This document shows, one piece after another, positions 43,020 through 51,032 of a stretch of DNA of 64,000 bases. Each line of letters starts with the position of its first letter. Positions within the stretch are counted from its first letter, which is position 1. The notes below the pieces were generated by a model, which had not been told where the DNA came from, did no database searches, and saw only the letters and a list, made by a program, of their open reading frames with translations. The stretch comes from Rubricoccus sp038746605 (GTDB lineage Bacteria; Bacteroidota; Rhodothermia; Rhodothermales; Rubricoccaceae). The position numbers were made by a program, and so were the translations under genes. The DNA is taken from the NCBI GenBank assembly GCA_038746605.1, contig JBCDKM010000010.1, positions 82,772 to 146,771 on the forward strand, written 5' to 3'.

Positions 43020-43601
43020 TCACGCCCGGACGAGCGGCACCTGGAGCTGGTGCGGACGGTTCTCTGGCGAATCGAACGGCGTCCCGTCTACGTGCTTCGC
43101 ACCGAAGAACAGCATGCCGTCCCGCATGTACAGCAGGTCATAGTCCACGACCGTCTGCCCCGCTGTCATGTTGAAGAGGGGAAATGGCTTGCCGAGGATG
43201 CTCTGCGTCGTGCCCGCTTCAAACGGAGGCACGCCGTCTGCAGGCATCGAGTTGAGCATCGCGGCGGCGGCCTCGTTCTGCGGCGTCACATCGAACCCTG
43301 CGTCTAGTACGTAGTCCACGGAGAAGGCACCGTCCGCGATGGGGTGCGAGCCGTGCCAGCGAAGGTGGCCGCGAAACACGAACGTGAACAGAGGCGCCTG
43401 ACCGTAGGAATCGCTGAACATCGTGATGGTGCCGGTGAACGTGTCGTCTACACCATAGGAGAAGACACGTGTGAGATGGGTCGGTTCAATGACGCCAGTG
43501 CCCAGGCGGTCTTCTGTCGGCCGGAGTTCGACGGAGAGGCTTTCCCAGGTACCGACGATAGCGGACTGAAGGTCGGTGAGGGTGCGAGGATTATCGGTCA
43601 T
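43020..43601 (-). CDS. Lipocalin-like domain protein
   Basis: The 193-residue protein starts at ATG 43601 (MTDNPRTLTDLQ). It has the start of a lipocalin-like (Lipocalin_5) barrel, AIVGTWESLSVE, and later strands typical of the family (FTFVFRGHLRWHG, SVDYVLDAGFDVTP). No signal peptide is present, so it is cytoplasmic. Such proteins are often HxlR-regulated or linked to small-molecule binding; here the HxlR gene is divergent, which supports this. The ligand is unknown. Confidence 0.72.
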   Translation of the reverse strand: MTDNPRTLTDLQSAIVGTWESLSVELRPTEDRLGTGVIEPTHLTRVFSYGVDDTFTGTITMFSDSYGQAPLFTFVFRGHLRWHGSHPIADGAFSVDYVLDAGFDVTPQNEAAAAMLNSMPADGVPPFEAGTTQSILGKPFPLFNMTAGQTVVDYDLLYMRDGMLFFGAKHVDGTPFDSPENRPHQLQVPLVRA

Positions 43602-43640
43602 CGGAAGCGGGGGTGTGTTGGAGGCTGCCAAGCTGCCTCC

Positions 43641-43682
43641 CTAGTTTGGATCAAACAACTAGTACGGCAAGTCTGACCTAGT
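43641..43682. promoter_or_regulatory. Candidate HxlR operator region
   Basis: CTAGT occurs three times at 43641, 43659 and 43678, spaced 18-19 bp, and the first two make an imperfect inverted repeat (CTAGTTTG against CAAACAACTAG). The cluster lies in the 102-bp divergent gap between the lipocalin-like and HxlR genes. Confidence 0.4.
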
Positions 43683-43703
43683 CGCTTTTTTCAGACTACC
43701 CTG

Positions 43704-44024
43704 ATGTCTCAGTCCCCAGACCCCATCCTGCCCTCCTGCCCCGTCACATACTGCCTGAACGTGGTAGGTGGGAAGTGGAAGCCCGTCATCCTGTTCGCGC
43801 TTTCGAACGGCGTCGACCGGTTTGGACGGATGCGCCGCGCCATCGAGGGGATCAGCAAGCAGATGCTCGCGAAGCAACTGCGTGAACTCGAAGCCGACGG
43901 TGTCATCCACCGCGAGGTGTTCGCCGAAGTGCCACCCCGAGTGGAATACTCGCTGACCGAGAAAGGACGGAGCCTGCTGCCCGTAGTGGAAGCGATGCGG
44001 TCGTGGGGCGCTCAGCACGTCTGA
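43704..44024 (+). CDS. HxlR-family transcriptional regulator
   Basis: The 106-residue winged-helix protein has the family signature CPVTYCLNVVGGKWKPVILFAL, with a cysteine (C12) that senses oxidants or electrophiles in relatives, then GISKQMLAKQLRELEADGVIHREV and RVEYSLTEKGRSLLPV. It is divergent from the lipocalin-like gene and probably controls it through the repeated CTAGT sites. The long-loop palindrome follows 6 nt after its stop. Confidence 0.92.
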   Translation: MSQSPDPILPSCPVTYCLNVVGGKWKPVILFALSNGVDRFGRMRRAIEGISKQMLAKQLRELEADGVIHREVFAEVPPRVEYSLTEKGRSLLPVVEAMRSWGAQHV

Positions 44025-44029
44025 GCAGC

Positions 44030-44063
44030 CTGCCTCGGTTCTTCCGTGGATGCACCGAGGCGG
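44030..44063. repeat. Long-loop palindrome variant 3' of the HxlR gene
   Basis: Arms CTGCCTCGGT and ACCGAGGCGG enclose TCTTCCGTGGATGC, almost the same insert as the copy at 42977. It begins 6 nt after the HxlR stop. Confidence 0.82.
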
Positions 44064-44154
44064 GGGATGTCGAAACGGTTGCGAAGGCTGACCGAGACTC
44101 GGATCTCTATCGTCGCCTTGACATAGGTTGCACCTCTCTTCGATCGTCCGCCCG

Positions 44155-45102
44155 ATGACTGTCTCCCGCGAACGCACCGCTCGCCGTCTCGCCCTCGCGA
44201 CGCTCGGCTACACCGTGTTCGTCATCCTGTGGGGCGTCGTCGTCCGCGCGACGGGCGCAGGCGCAGGCTGCGGCGCCAGCTGGCCGACCTGCAACGGAGA
44301 GGTGATCCCGATGAACCCGAGCCTGAACACGCTCATTGAGTTCGGGCACCGGGTCACGAGCGGGATCGCGCTGCCCCTGGTGATCTGGATGGCCGTGGCA
44401 GTCTGGCGGGCATTCCCCAAGGGGTCGGGGGCGAGGAAAGCGGCGGGCGCGTCGGTGTTCTTCATGCTGCTAGAAGCGGCCATCGGGGCGGGCTTGGTGC
44501 TGCTGGAGTACGTCGCCTTCGACGCGCGCATCGGGCGGGCGATCTGGATCGCAGCGCACCTCCTCAACACGTTCCTGCTCCTCGGTGCTCTCACGCTCGC
44601 GGTCTGGACGGCCTATGGACACTCGCTGCCTCGATGGCCGCGCGGGGGCGGGCCTGCCGCGACTACCCGTGCATGGGCGATCCTCATCGCGCTCGTCGGC
44701 ACGATGGTCCTCGGTGCGAGCGGCGCGATCACGGCCCTCGGGGACACCCTCGTGCTGCGTGGCGGGCTCTCGCCAGAGGAGAACGCTGTCGTGGCTGTCC
44801 TCGTGAGCCTTCGCCTCCTCCACCCGACGATCGCGTTCATCGTGCTGGCGCTCGTCGGATGGGCCGCGTGGGCATCGCGAGACACCGCCGCTCGGAAGCT
44901 GGGCATCGGCGTGACGGCACTCTTCGTGATGCAGATGGGACTCGGGGCTCTCAACGTGTGGCTCCTCGCGCCACTCTGGATGCAGGTCGTCCACCTGCTC
45001 GTAACCGACATCATCTGGATCGGGCTCATTCTGCTCGCTGCACGTGCCCTCGCGCCAGACCTCGCGGCCGTCCGAGAGACACGCCAACCCGTCGCGGCGT
45101 AG
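44155..45102 (+). CDS. ctaA: Heme A synthase (COX15/CtaA)
   Basis: The 315-residue membrane protein has eight spans and the four conserved histidines in EFGHRVTSG, AAHLLNTF, LLHPTIAF and VVHLLVTD, plus the cysteine pair in GCGASWPTCNG. It oxidises heme O to heme A for aa3-type oxidases, so the organism respires oxygen. The ATG at 44155 is chosen over a TTG at 44128. No ctaB or oxidase subunit gene is in the window. Confidence 0.93.
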   Translation: MTVSRERTARRLALATLGYTVFVILWGVVVRATGAGAGCGASWPTCNGEVIPMNPSLNTLIEFGHRVTSGIALPLVIWMAVAVWRAFPKGSGARKAAGASVFFMLLEAAIGAGLVLLEYVAFDARIGRAIWIAAHLLNTFLLLGALTLAVWTAYGHSLPRWPRGGGPAATTRAWAILIALVGTMVLGASGAITALGDTLVLRGGLSPEENAVVAVLVSLRLLHPTIAFIVLALVGWAAWASRDTAARKLGIGVTALFVMQMGLGALNVWLLAPLWMQVVHLLVTDIIWIGLILLAARALAPDLAAVRETRQPVAA

Positions 45103-45152
45103 CGACGCCCTTCCCCCTCGCGAGGCGCACCGAGGCACACGATCTTGCCGCC

Positions 45153-47210
45153 ATGCTCCGCCTCGTCGCCCTCGCCGCCGTCCTCGCGACCACCGCCGCC
45201 GCCGCGCAGGCACCGCTAGAGCCGCCCCCAGATTCCCTTCGACCAGCCGAGCGAGCACGGCTTCTGATCGACCAAGACGAAAAGGGCGCTGCGAACCGGA
45301 TCGTAGGCCGCGCGCTGGACGACGCACCCGACGACCCCGAGTTGCTCACGCTCCGGCTCCAACTCCTCCAAGAAGGCGTCGGGTTGTTCGGTCGCCCGCC
45401 CTTCGCGCGACGGGTGGTTCGCGCGCGGGCCGCACGCCGCCTCCTCGATGCGGATCCCACGAACCCCCACGCCCACGATGAACTCGGACGCCAAGCGCTG
45501 AACGAGTACCTCTTCGACCGCGACTACCTGAGCGTCGCCGCCGGATTCTCCGATCTAGGCATCCGCCGCGCCTCCGGCGCGATGGAACGGCAGCGTGCGC
45601 TCGGATCACGCGCGGTCACGTTCAACCGCGGTGGGCGCTACGACCTCGCGCGGCTGCGGGACCTCTACCCGTTCGCCGGTCGGCCCGGTCTGGAGGATGC
45701 CCTCGCCGAAACGCGTGGGCACCTGTCACAAGCCGTCGAGAGCGGCGGGGCCCCCTTCGCCGAACCCTTCGCGACGCTTCTCGTGGCCGAGCGGGACTGG
45801 AGCAGCCTCCTCCGACTCGCAGACGACACGGGCGACGGGCTCCTGCGCGGGGCTGCCCTCTACCGCCTCGGCCGCACCGCCGAGGCCGCACGTGCCTTCC
45901 GCGAGTCGCTCGCGGACTTGCCCGAGGCCGTCCAACTCGATCTCGATGACCCCGTCCGCATCCGCCCCGAGGCCCCTCCGCGCGACGCGGCGGCGTTCTG
46001 GGACGCGCAAGACCCGCGCCTGCTCTCCGATGCCAATGAGCGCCTGCTGGAGCATCGCACCCGAGTCATCGAGGCCGACCGTCTCTTCGGGTGGGACGGC
46101 AGCACACCTGGACGCGACACCCCGAGAGGCCAGATCTACGTCCGCTACGGCGCCCCCCAGGACCGCGCGACGTTCGACCAGCCCTTCTATCCCGGTGAGG
46201 TCGCGGATCAACTCGGCACGACCTCTCCTCACTTCGAGGTCTGGGAATACGCCAACGGCCTCCGGTACGTCTTCAGCGACCCGACCTGGGGCGGGGACTA
46301 CGCCATCTACGCGCCCACCGCCCTCGCCTTCGGCGCCACCCCAGACGCGGACACCGACGATTACATCGCGCAAGACGAGCGGCTCAAGCGAGACCTCCCG
46401 GATCTCTCGCAGTATGCACCGGGGACCGTCTTACCCGTCGAACTCGATGTCGTGGCCTTTCGAGGCGAAGGAGGACAGACCGACCTCGTGATCGCGTCTA
46501 GCGTGCGCGTGGAGGATCCCACCGCATTGGGTGCGATGCGGACGGGCGCCTACCTTGTCCGAGGAACGTCTCGCGAGGCTACACGCGAGGACTCCACCAC
46601 CACCGTGGCACCGCTCGTTTCCCTGGCCTCCGGGACGCTCTGGAGCCAGGCGGCTCAACTGGGGACCGCACCGGGCGAGGTGCACGTCCGCGCCGAGGTA
46701 GCCGAGTCCGATGGCAACGCAGCGGGATGGGCGACTCAATCGGTGCAGGTTCCGGCGTGGGGACCGGGGCTTCGTCTCTCGGGTTTGCTTCTCGCGCGAA
46801 GCCTGGACGAAGGTCGCGCGCCAGGTCTCGGCGAGATCACACGGCGCGGGACAGTCGTGCAACCTGCACCGGGGGCACGCTTCCCAGCCGGGGACCCCGT
46901 CGGCCTGTACGCGGAGGTCTACGGGCTGGAGGCCACCACAGGCACCGCGCAGTTCGCCGTCCGCGCCGACTTGGTGCCAGCGGACGGCCGTCCTGTCATC
47001 ATCCGAGCCATCGGCGGGCTCTTCGGGCGAGGCACGCGCCGGGGCGTCTCGGTGGAAATCGAGGAGACCGCGCCGGGCCGTACAGCGACCGTCGCGCTCT
47101 TCCTCGACGCGAGTCGCCAGAACGCGGGGACCTACACGCTGACGCTCACCGTCACCGACCGCGCGACGGGCGAGACGACGGAGGTCTCACGCGAGGTCAC
47201 GCTGGAGTAG
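45153..47210 (+). CDS. Secreted GWxTD-domain protein
   Basis: The 685-residue protein starts at ATG 45153 with a signal peptide (MLRLVALAAVLATTAAAAQ). The N-terminal half is helical and TPR-like. The GWxTD region has RGQIYVRYGAPQDRATF, PHFEVWEYANGLRYVF and TWGGDYAIY. The C-terminal half is beta-rich with Ig-like character. Such proteins are common in this phylum and in Acidobacteria; their function is unknown. It is followed after 2 nt by a palindromic element. Confidence 0.85.
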   Translation: MLRLVALAAVLATTAAAAQAPLEPPPDSLRPAERARLLIDQDEKGAANRIVGRALDDAPDDPELLTLRLQLLQEGVGLFGRPPFARRVVRARAARRLLDADPTNPHAHDELGRQALNEYLFDRDYLSVAAGFSDLGIRRASGAMERQRALGSRAVTFNRGGRYDLARLRDLYPFAGRPGLEDALAETRGHLSQAVESGGAPFAEPFATLLVAERDWSSLLRLADDTGDGLLRGAALYRLGRTAEAARAFRESLADLPEAVQLDLDDPVRIRPEAPPRDAAAFWDAQDPRLLSDANERLLEHRTRVIEADRLFGWDGSTPGRDTPRGQIYVRYGAPQDRATFDQPFYPGEVADQLGTTSPHFEVWEYANGLRYVFSDPTWGGDYAIYAPTALAFGATPDADTDDYIAQDERLKRDLPDLSQYAPGTVLPVELDVVAFRGEGGQTDLVIASSVRVEDPTALGAMRTGAYLVRGTSREATREDSTTTVAPLVSLASGTLWSQAAQLGTAPGEVHVRAEVAESDGNAAGWATQSVQVPAWGPGLRLSGLLLARSLDEGRAPGLGEITRRGTVVQPAPGARFPAGDPVGLYAEVYGLEATTGTAQFAVRADLVPADGRPVIIRAIGGLFGRGTRRGVSVEIEETAPGRTATVALFLDASRQNAGTYTLTLTVTDRATGETTEVSREVTLE

Positions 47211-47211
47211 G

Positions 47212-47238
47212 ACCGCCTCGGCAGGTTGCCCGAGGTGG
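47212..47238. repeat. Interspersed palindrome 3' of the GWxTD gene
   Basis: Arms CCGCCTCGG and CCGAGGTGG with a 9-nt spacer, followed by AGGGAGCTAC. Starts 2 nt after the stop codon. Confidence 0.8.
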
Positions 47239-47285
47239 AGGGAGCTACACCACCGCCTGCTTCTGGCGATCCAGTTCGCCCGAGA
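47239..47285. repeat. Duplicated DUF1648 gene end, left copy
   Basis: About 45 nt from the palindrome extension through GCTAC, CCACCGCCTGCTTCTG and TCCA match 49048-49094 closely. On the minus strand it encodes ELDRQKQAV, the C-terminus of the DUF1648 protein. Upstream of this point the similarity stops, so it is a truncated fragment. Confidence 0.7.
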
Positions 47286-47739
47286 TTGTCTGCAACGAGC
47301 CTTCGTCCACCCCCTTCTCCTTCGGCATCCGCAACGTTTCCCTGACGGAGAAGAGCGCGTCGGTCTGGTGCCATCCGTTCGGGCTGTTGAGGTGTTCGTG
47401 CAGGGTCTCCGAAGCCCAATCTCGTGCCGGACGAATCCCGTCTAGCTTGAGTGGAAGTAGCAGGCTCCCAGCAGCTACATCGCGAGGGCATCGAGTAGCC
47501 GCGAGGGAATCGGTCCGAATCGGTCCGAATCCGACCAGCCGAGATTGGTACCAGGTGCCATCTACTCGGCGAGGGACACGACCTCCCTGTGAACTGGTAA
47601 CGACCGGTGTGAACGGCAGGGCCGTAGCAACGAGGGCTTGCGTCATCCAGGCCAAGGTGTTAAAATTATAACACCCAGTAGATCCGGTGGACTTCAGCGC
47701 GCCGTCTTGACTGCTCAAACCAACCACCGCGATAAACAT
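47245..47739 (-). other. Stretch without a convincing gene; ORF with borrowed C-terminus
   Basis: From 47211 to 47737 no recognisable gene is seen. A 164-codon open frame runs through it, but its start overlaps the start codon of the divergent lipoprotein gene, its interior resembles no family, and only its last dozen residues (SGELDRQKQAVV) make sense, matching the end of the DUF1648 protein. It is more likely a pseudogene fragment fused to random sequence than a true gene. Composition is lower in GC than the flanks, and an inverted repeat lies at 47656-47675. Confidence 0.35.
47656..47675. promoter_or_regulatory. Inverted repeat upstream of redoxin lipoprotein
   Basis: GGTGTTA and TAACACC are perfect 7-bp arms around AAATTA, about 62 bp before the lipoprotein start. 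It looks like a repressor operator overlapping an AT-rich promoter; the regulator is unknown. Confidence 0.45.
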
Positions 47740-48886
47740 GAACGAATCACAACACCAGCAGAAACCGTCCGTCTTCGCTCTGCTGCTCTCAGTCGCTTCT
47801 CTCCTCGTGCTCCTCGGCTGTTCGAGCCCATCGCCGTCGGTCGCGAGTGAGCCCCTACCGGGCGCTCTCGGCGAGCAGCCTGAACAGAGTAGTGACCTGG
47901 TGTTCGATGTCGTCCGTCAGGAGGTCGAAGAGCACCATGGCCCCGTTGCAGACATCCACTTTGGACTGGCTTCTGTGGAAGCACCACAAGAGGGTGGGCT
48001 CCACGGGATACCCGAGGAGTTCCGCGATGTCGAGATCCTGTCGTGGACCCTCAGCGATCATCGTCTGGGGACGGTCTATGGTATTCGCGGAACTGATGAA
48101 GCAGGTGAAAAGTCGTTCATCATCGACACGGACAACGACAGACGTCTGGATGACGAGAGAGCCTGGTTATCCAGCGCTGCCGTAACACCTACTCTTCGAT
48201 ACAGTGGAGGCAATGAAAACACTCGTGAAATAGACATAGAGATACATTCTACCCCTGACAAGGACCAATATGTGTTTCGGACCATGTGGACGACTAGTCT
48301 GGTCGTGGATACGGATTCGCTCCCTGCAGCCGTCTCGTATCTGGGCTTTGGCCGGACTCTACTCTTCGTTGACGCAGACAAGGACGGCTCCTTCGAGCAG
48401 CTCGTAAACACCGAGATTGAATTTCCTCTGGGAGGTCGGCTCTGGCACATCGGCGTTGACTTTGATCGCCTTCACATCCGTCTAACCCCCGGGACGGGCA
48501 CGTCCTTGATTGTTGGTGCTACAGCGCCTCCGTTTGAGCTTGATGTCAATATCGACCGTAGTAAGCCAACGATGTTGGTGTTTTGCTATGAGCACTGCGG
48601 CGCATGCTCGGTCGCGGTACCACAGATAGAGTCCATCTGGCAAGATGCAGAAGAGACAGGACACTTTAATATTGTCAACATTGCGACTAATGAAAGAGAG
48701 CGCCAGGCCAATATCGATTTATATAGCGCCACATTTCTCCAGGTAGTGCAGCCCGATCTGTGGACAACCTTCGGTGTTACCCCTACACCAGCGATTGTCG
48801 TGCTTGACGGCCGTGGAACGGTACTGTATCGCGGCTCGAAGGTCAGTCATGAGCTCCAGCAGTTGCTTGCGAGCTTCCCGAGCTGA
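47738..48886 (+). CDS. Lipoprotein with thioredoxin-like C-terminal domain
   Basis: The 382-residue protein starts with a lipoprotein signal (lipobox LLGC, C28). Residues about 50-260 form an unrecognised beta-rich domain with calcium-like Asp-rich loops (DTDNDRRLDD, DADKDGS). The C-terminal domain is a redoxin fold with CGAC at 287-290 and a cis-proline in TPTPAIVV. It probably acts as an extracytoplasmic thiol oxidoreductase. Codon use and GC are visibly lower than in neighbouring genes, suggesting transfer; the gene sits in a small block flanked by the duplicated DUF1648 end. Confidence 0.78.
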   Translation: MNESQHQQKPSVFALLLSVASLLVLLGCSSPSPSVASEPLPGALGEQPEQSSDLVFDVVRQEVEEHHGPVADIHFGLASVEAPQEGGLHGIPEEFRDVEILSWTLSDHRLGTVYGIRGTDEAGEKSFIIDTDNDRRLDDERAWLSSAAVTPTLRYSGGNENTREIDIEIHSTPDKDQYVFRTMWTTSLVVDTDSLPAAVSYLGFGRTLLFVDADKDGSFEQLVNTEIEFPLGGRLWHIGVDFDRLHIRLTPGTGTSLIVGATAPPFELDVNIDRSKPTMLVFCYEHCGACSVAVPQIESIWQDAEETGHFNIVNIATNERERQANIDLYSATFLQVVQPDLWTTFGVTPTPAIVVLDGRGTVLYRGSKVSHELQQLLASFPS

Positions 48887-49012
48887 TTGACCCATCTAGG
48901 GAGTTCGATGTCGAACTCATGGTCTTCGGCACTGCCCGACGCGCCGCGCACCACACCGCGGCGCCCTCGCACAGGGTGACGAGGCCCCATGCGAGATCAC
49001 GCCGGAGTGAGG

Positions 49013-49047
49013 CCGCCTCGGTACTCCCGGTACTCCCCCCGAGGCGG
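49013..49047. repeat. Long-loop palindrome 3' of the DUF1648 gene
   Basis: Arms CCGCCTCGG and CCGAGGCGG with a 17-nt spacer containing a TACTCCC(C/G) repeat, then AGGGAGCTAC. It is 6 nt beyond the minus-strand stop at 49054. Confidence 0.8.
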
Positions 49048-49094
49048 AGGGAGCTACGCCACCGCCTGCTTCTGCCGGTCCAACTCCGCTGAGA
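49048..49094. repeat. Duplicated DUF1648 gene end, right copy
   Basis: Intact counterpart of 47239-47285. The two copies are in the same orientation and flank the low-GC redoxin block. Confidence 0.7.
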
Positions 49095-49569
49095 CCGCCA
49101 CCATCCCGCCCACGACGCCGACCAGCGAGGAGAGAAGAGAAACCGCGAGACCCGCCAGCGTCCACCCTTGCGACGAGCCCCCGTGCGCCGCCACGTACAT
49201 CTCCACCTGAAAGCAGGCAAACGCGAGAAGAAGGATCGCACCGATCCCGTGGCTCATCGCAGCGGCTGTGCGGAGGACCGGAACGCGGCGTTCCACTGGC
49301 AGCGCCATGATCGCATCGGACTGTGGCAGGTTGAGCGTTCGCTTCTCTGGATTCCGCACGGCCCACCACCCGACCCCATCCAGCAGTGCCGCCAAACCGA
49401 TGCCGATCAGGGGTAGGACCATCCAGCCGATGAACGTCGGTGCTCCTGTTCGTGTGGGACGGCCATCGAGATCAGAGTGGAGCGGGATTTCAGCGGGCAA
49501 TCCCGGCCAGATCCACACCGACCATCCAACGAGGCCGAGAGCGAGAATCCAGAGGAGGGCGCGAAGCAT
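49054..49569 (-). CDS. DUF1648-domain membrane protein
   Basis: The 171-residue protein has four membrane spans and the DUF1648 core after the first: PAEIPLHSDLDGRPTRTG, followed by SPAN-like GWMVLPLIGIGLAALL. Related proteins include SdpI-type immunity factors, but no toxin gene is near and the role is unknown. Its C-terminal tail ELDRQKQAVA is duplicated at 47.25 kb. It is divergent from the AraC-type gene. Confidence 0.82.
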   Translation of the reverse strand: MLRALLWILALGLVGWSVWIWPGLPAEIPLHSDLDGRPTRTGAPTFIGWMVLPLIGIGLAALLDGVGWWAVRNPEKRTLNLPQSDAIMALPVERRVPVLRTAAAMSHGIGAILLLAFACFQVEMYVAAHGGSSQGWTLAGLAVSLLSSLVGVVGGMVAVSAELDRQKQAVA

Positions 49570-49789
49570 GGCAGCGAAGGCGGGGTCTCCTATTCTCGCG
49601 AACCCCTGATATTTGTTTCATGCCGACACAGATCGCTGGACGGCACCCTTATGTCCATGATCCCGGCAGGACAGCCCGCAGTCTGACCTGCGGAGCCGAG
49701 AAGAGACTCACACGCGTCGGAGACGAGATGTGACATCTCGGGAGCCGACGAGGCAGTAACCTGCAGCCCATGTACACGTTAGGGCGCGA

Positions 49790-50941
49790 GTGACGCTCGA
49801 CCTTCCCATCCTGGATCTCGTGGCGGCGCTGCTCGGAGGCGGCGCTGCACTCCTCGGCCTCGTCGTTGGCGGGGTGTTGCTGATCGGGCGCGGGCCGTAC
49901 GCGACCGCTCGACGCTTCCTGGGTGGCTTCCTGGTAGCCGGAGGCCTCACGCTTCTCAACGAGCTCATCTTCACGCTCCAGTTGCAGCGCCTGAGCCCCC
50001 ACTTCTGGATCACCCCGCTGCTCTACACCTTCGCGCTCGGACCGCTGCTCTGGTTCTTCATCCGCCATCGGCTGGATCCTGAGCGGCAGCTTCAGAAACG
50101 CGACCTTCTGCACGCGATCCTGCCCGGCATCCAAATCGCCCACGAGGTCGTGACCGGGTTCGGGACCATCGAGATGAAGAGCGCCTACTGGCAGTCTGCG
50201 TATGGGCAGACGTACGGGAATCTGGAGATCGTGATCTTCGTGATCAGCTTCAGCGCCTACCTCATCGCGAGTGCGCGGCGGCTACGGGCGGAGCGCGAGG
50301 CCTCCGGCAGTGTCGGGTTGTGGCTCCTTCGGCTGGTTCGCGGGTGCGCGGTGATCGTCGTAGTCGCGCTGGTGATGGAGAGCCCTTTCGTCGCACCGTT
50401 TCTCTTCGAGGCCGTCGGAGAGACCACCTTCGCGTGGCTCAAGCTCGTCGAGATGATGGTGTATGCGTCCCTGCTGTACTGGGTCGCGTTCACAGGCTTC
50501 GTTCACACGCTGCACCGCCAGCCGGAGGTTGCAGCCCTTCCGGCCCAGCGCGAGCGACAGGAGACGTACGGGATGACGCCCGATGACCTCGCTCGGCACG
50601 CTGACCGCCTCCGCCGCTTCACCGAGGCGGAGCGACCACACCTCGACCCGGACCTCACCCTCGGCACCCTCGCGGACCGACTCGCGCTCTCGGACAAGGA
50701 ACTCTCCTACGTCCTCAACGAGGGCCTCGGGACGAGCTACACCGACTGGGTGAATGGCCTCCGCGTCCAATCCGCCTGCTCCCTCCTCGCTGATCCGATC
50801 CACGCCGACCGGACCGTACTGGAGATCGCGATGGATGCCGGGTTCGCCTCGAAAGCCACCTTCAACCGCGTGTTCAAGGCCGAGACGGGCCAGACACCGA
50901 CGGCCTTTCGGGCGGCGCCTCGGCGTCTCACGACCTCCTGA
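49790..50941 (+). CDS. Membrane-bound AraC-family regulator
   Basis: The 383-residue protein starts at GTG 49790. The first 240 residues hold about seven membrane spans, and the C-terminal 110 form an AraC DNA-binding domain (LTLGTLADRLALSDKELSYVLNEGLGTSYTDWVNGLRV, then VLEIAMDAGFASKATFNRVFKAETGQTP). Such membrane AraC proteins are frequent in Bacteroidetes-group bacteria and probably sense a membrane or external signal. Its targets are unknown; the S41 peptidase gene starts 91 nt later on the same strand. Confidence 0.9.
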   Translation: MTLDLPILDLVAALLGGGAALLGLVVGGVLLIGRGPYATARRFLGGFLVAGGLTLLNELIFTLQLQRLSPHFWITPLLYTFALGPLLWFFIRHRLDPERQLQKRDLLHAILPGIQIAHEVVTGFGTIEMKSAYWQSAYGQTYGNLEIVIFVISFSAYLIASARRLRAEREASGSVGLWLLRLVRGCAVIVVVALVMESPFVAPFLFEAVGETTFAWLKLVEMMVYASLLYWVAFTGFVHTLHRQPEVAALPAQRERQETYGMTPDDLARHADRLRRFTEAERPHLDPDLTLGTLADRLALSDKELSYVLNEGLGTSYTDWVNGLRVQSACSLLADPIHADRTVLEIAMDAGFASKATFNRVFKAETGQTPTAFRAAPRRLTTS

Positions 50942-51032
50942 GACGTCTATTTCGCGTCTCAAGGCCTCCGTGACGCGCGGAGGCAGGGCCGAACGCCCGA
51001 GGTTGGCAGCGTCCCACCGATTCCCTTCTGCC

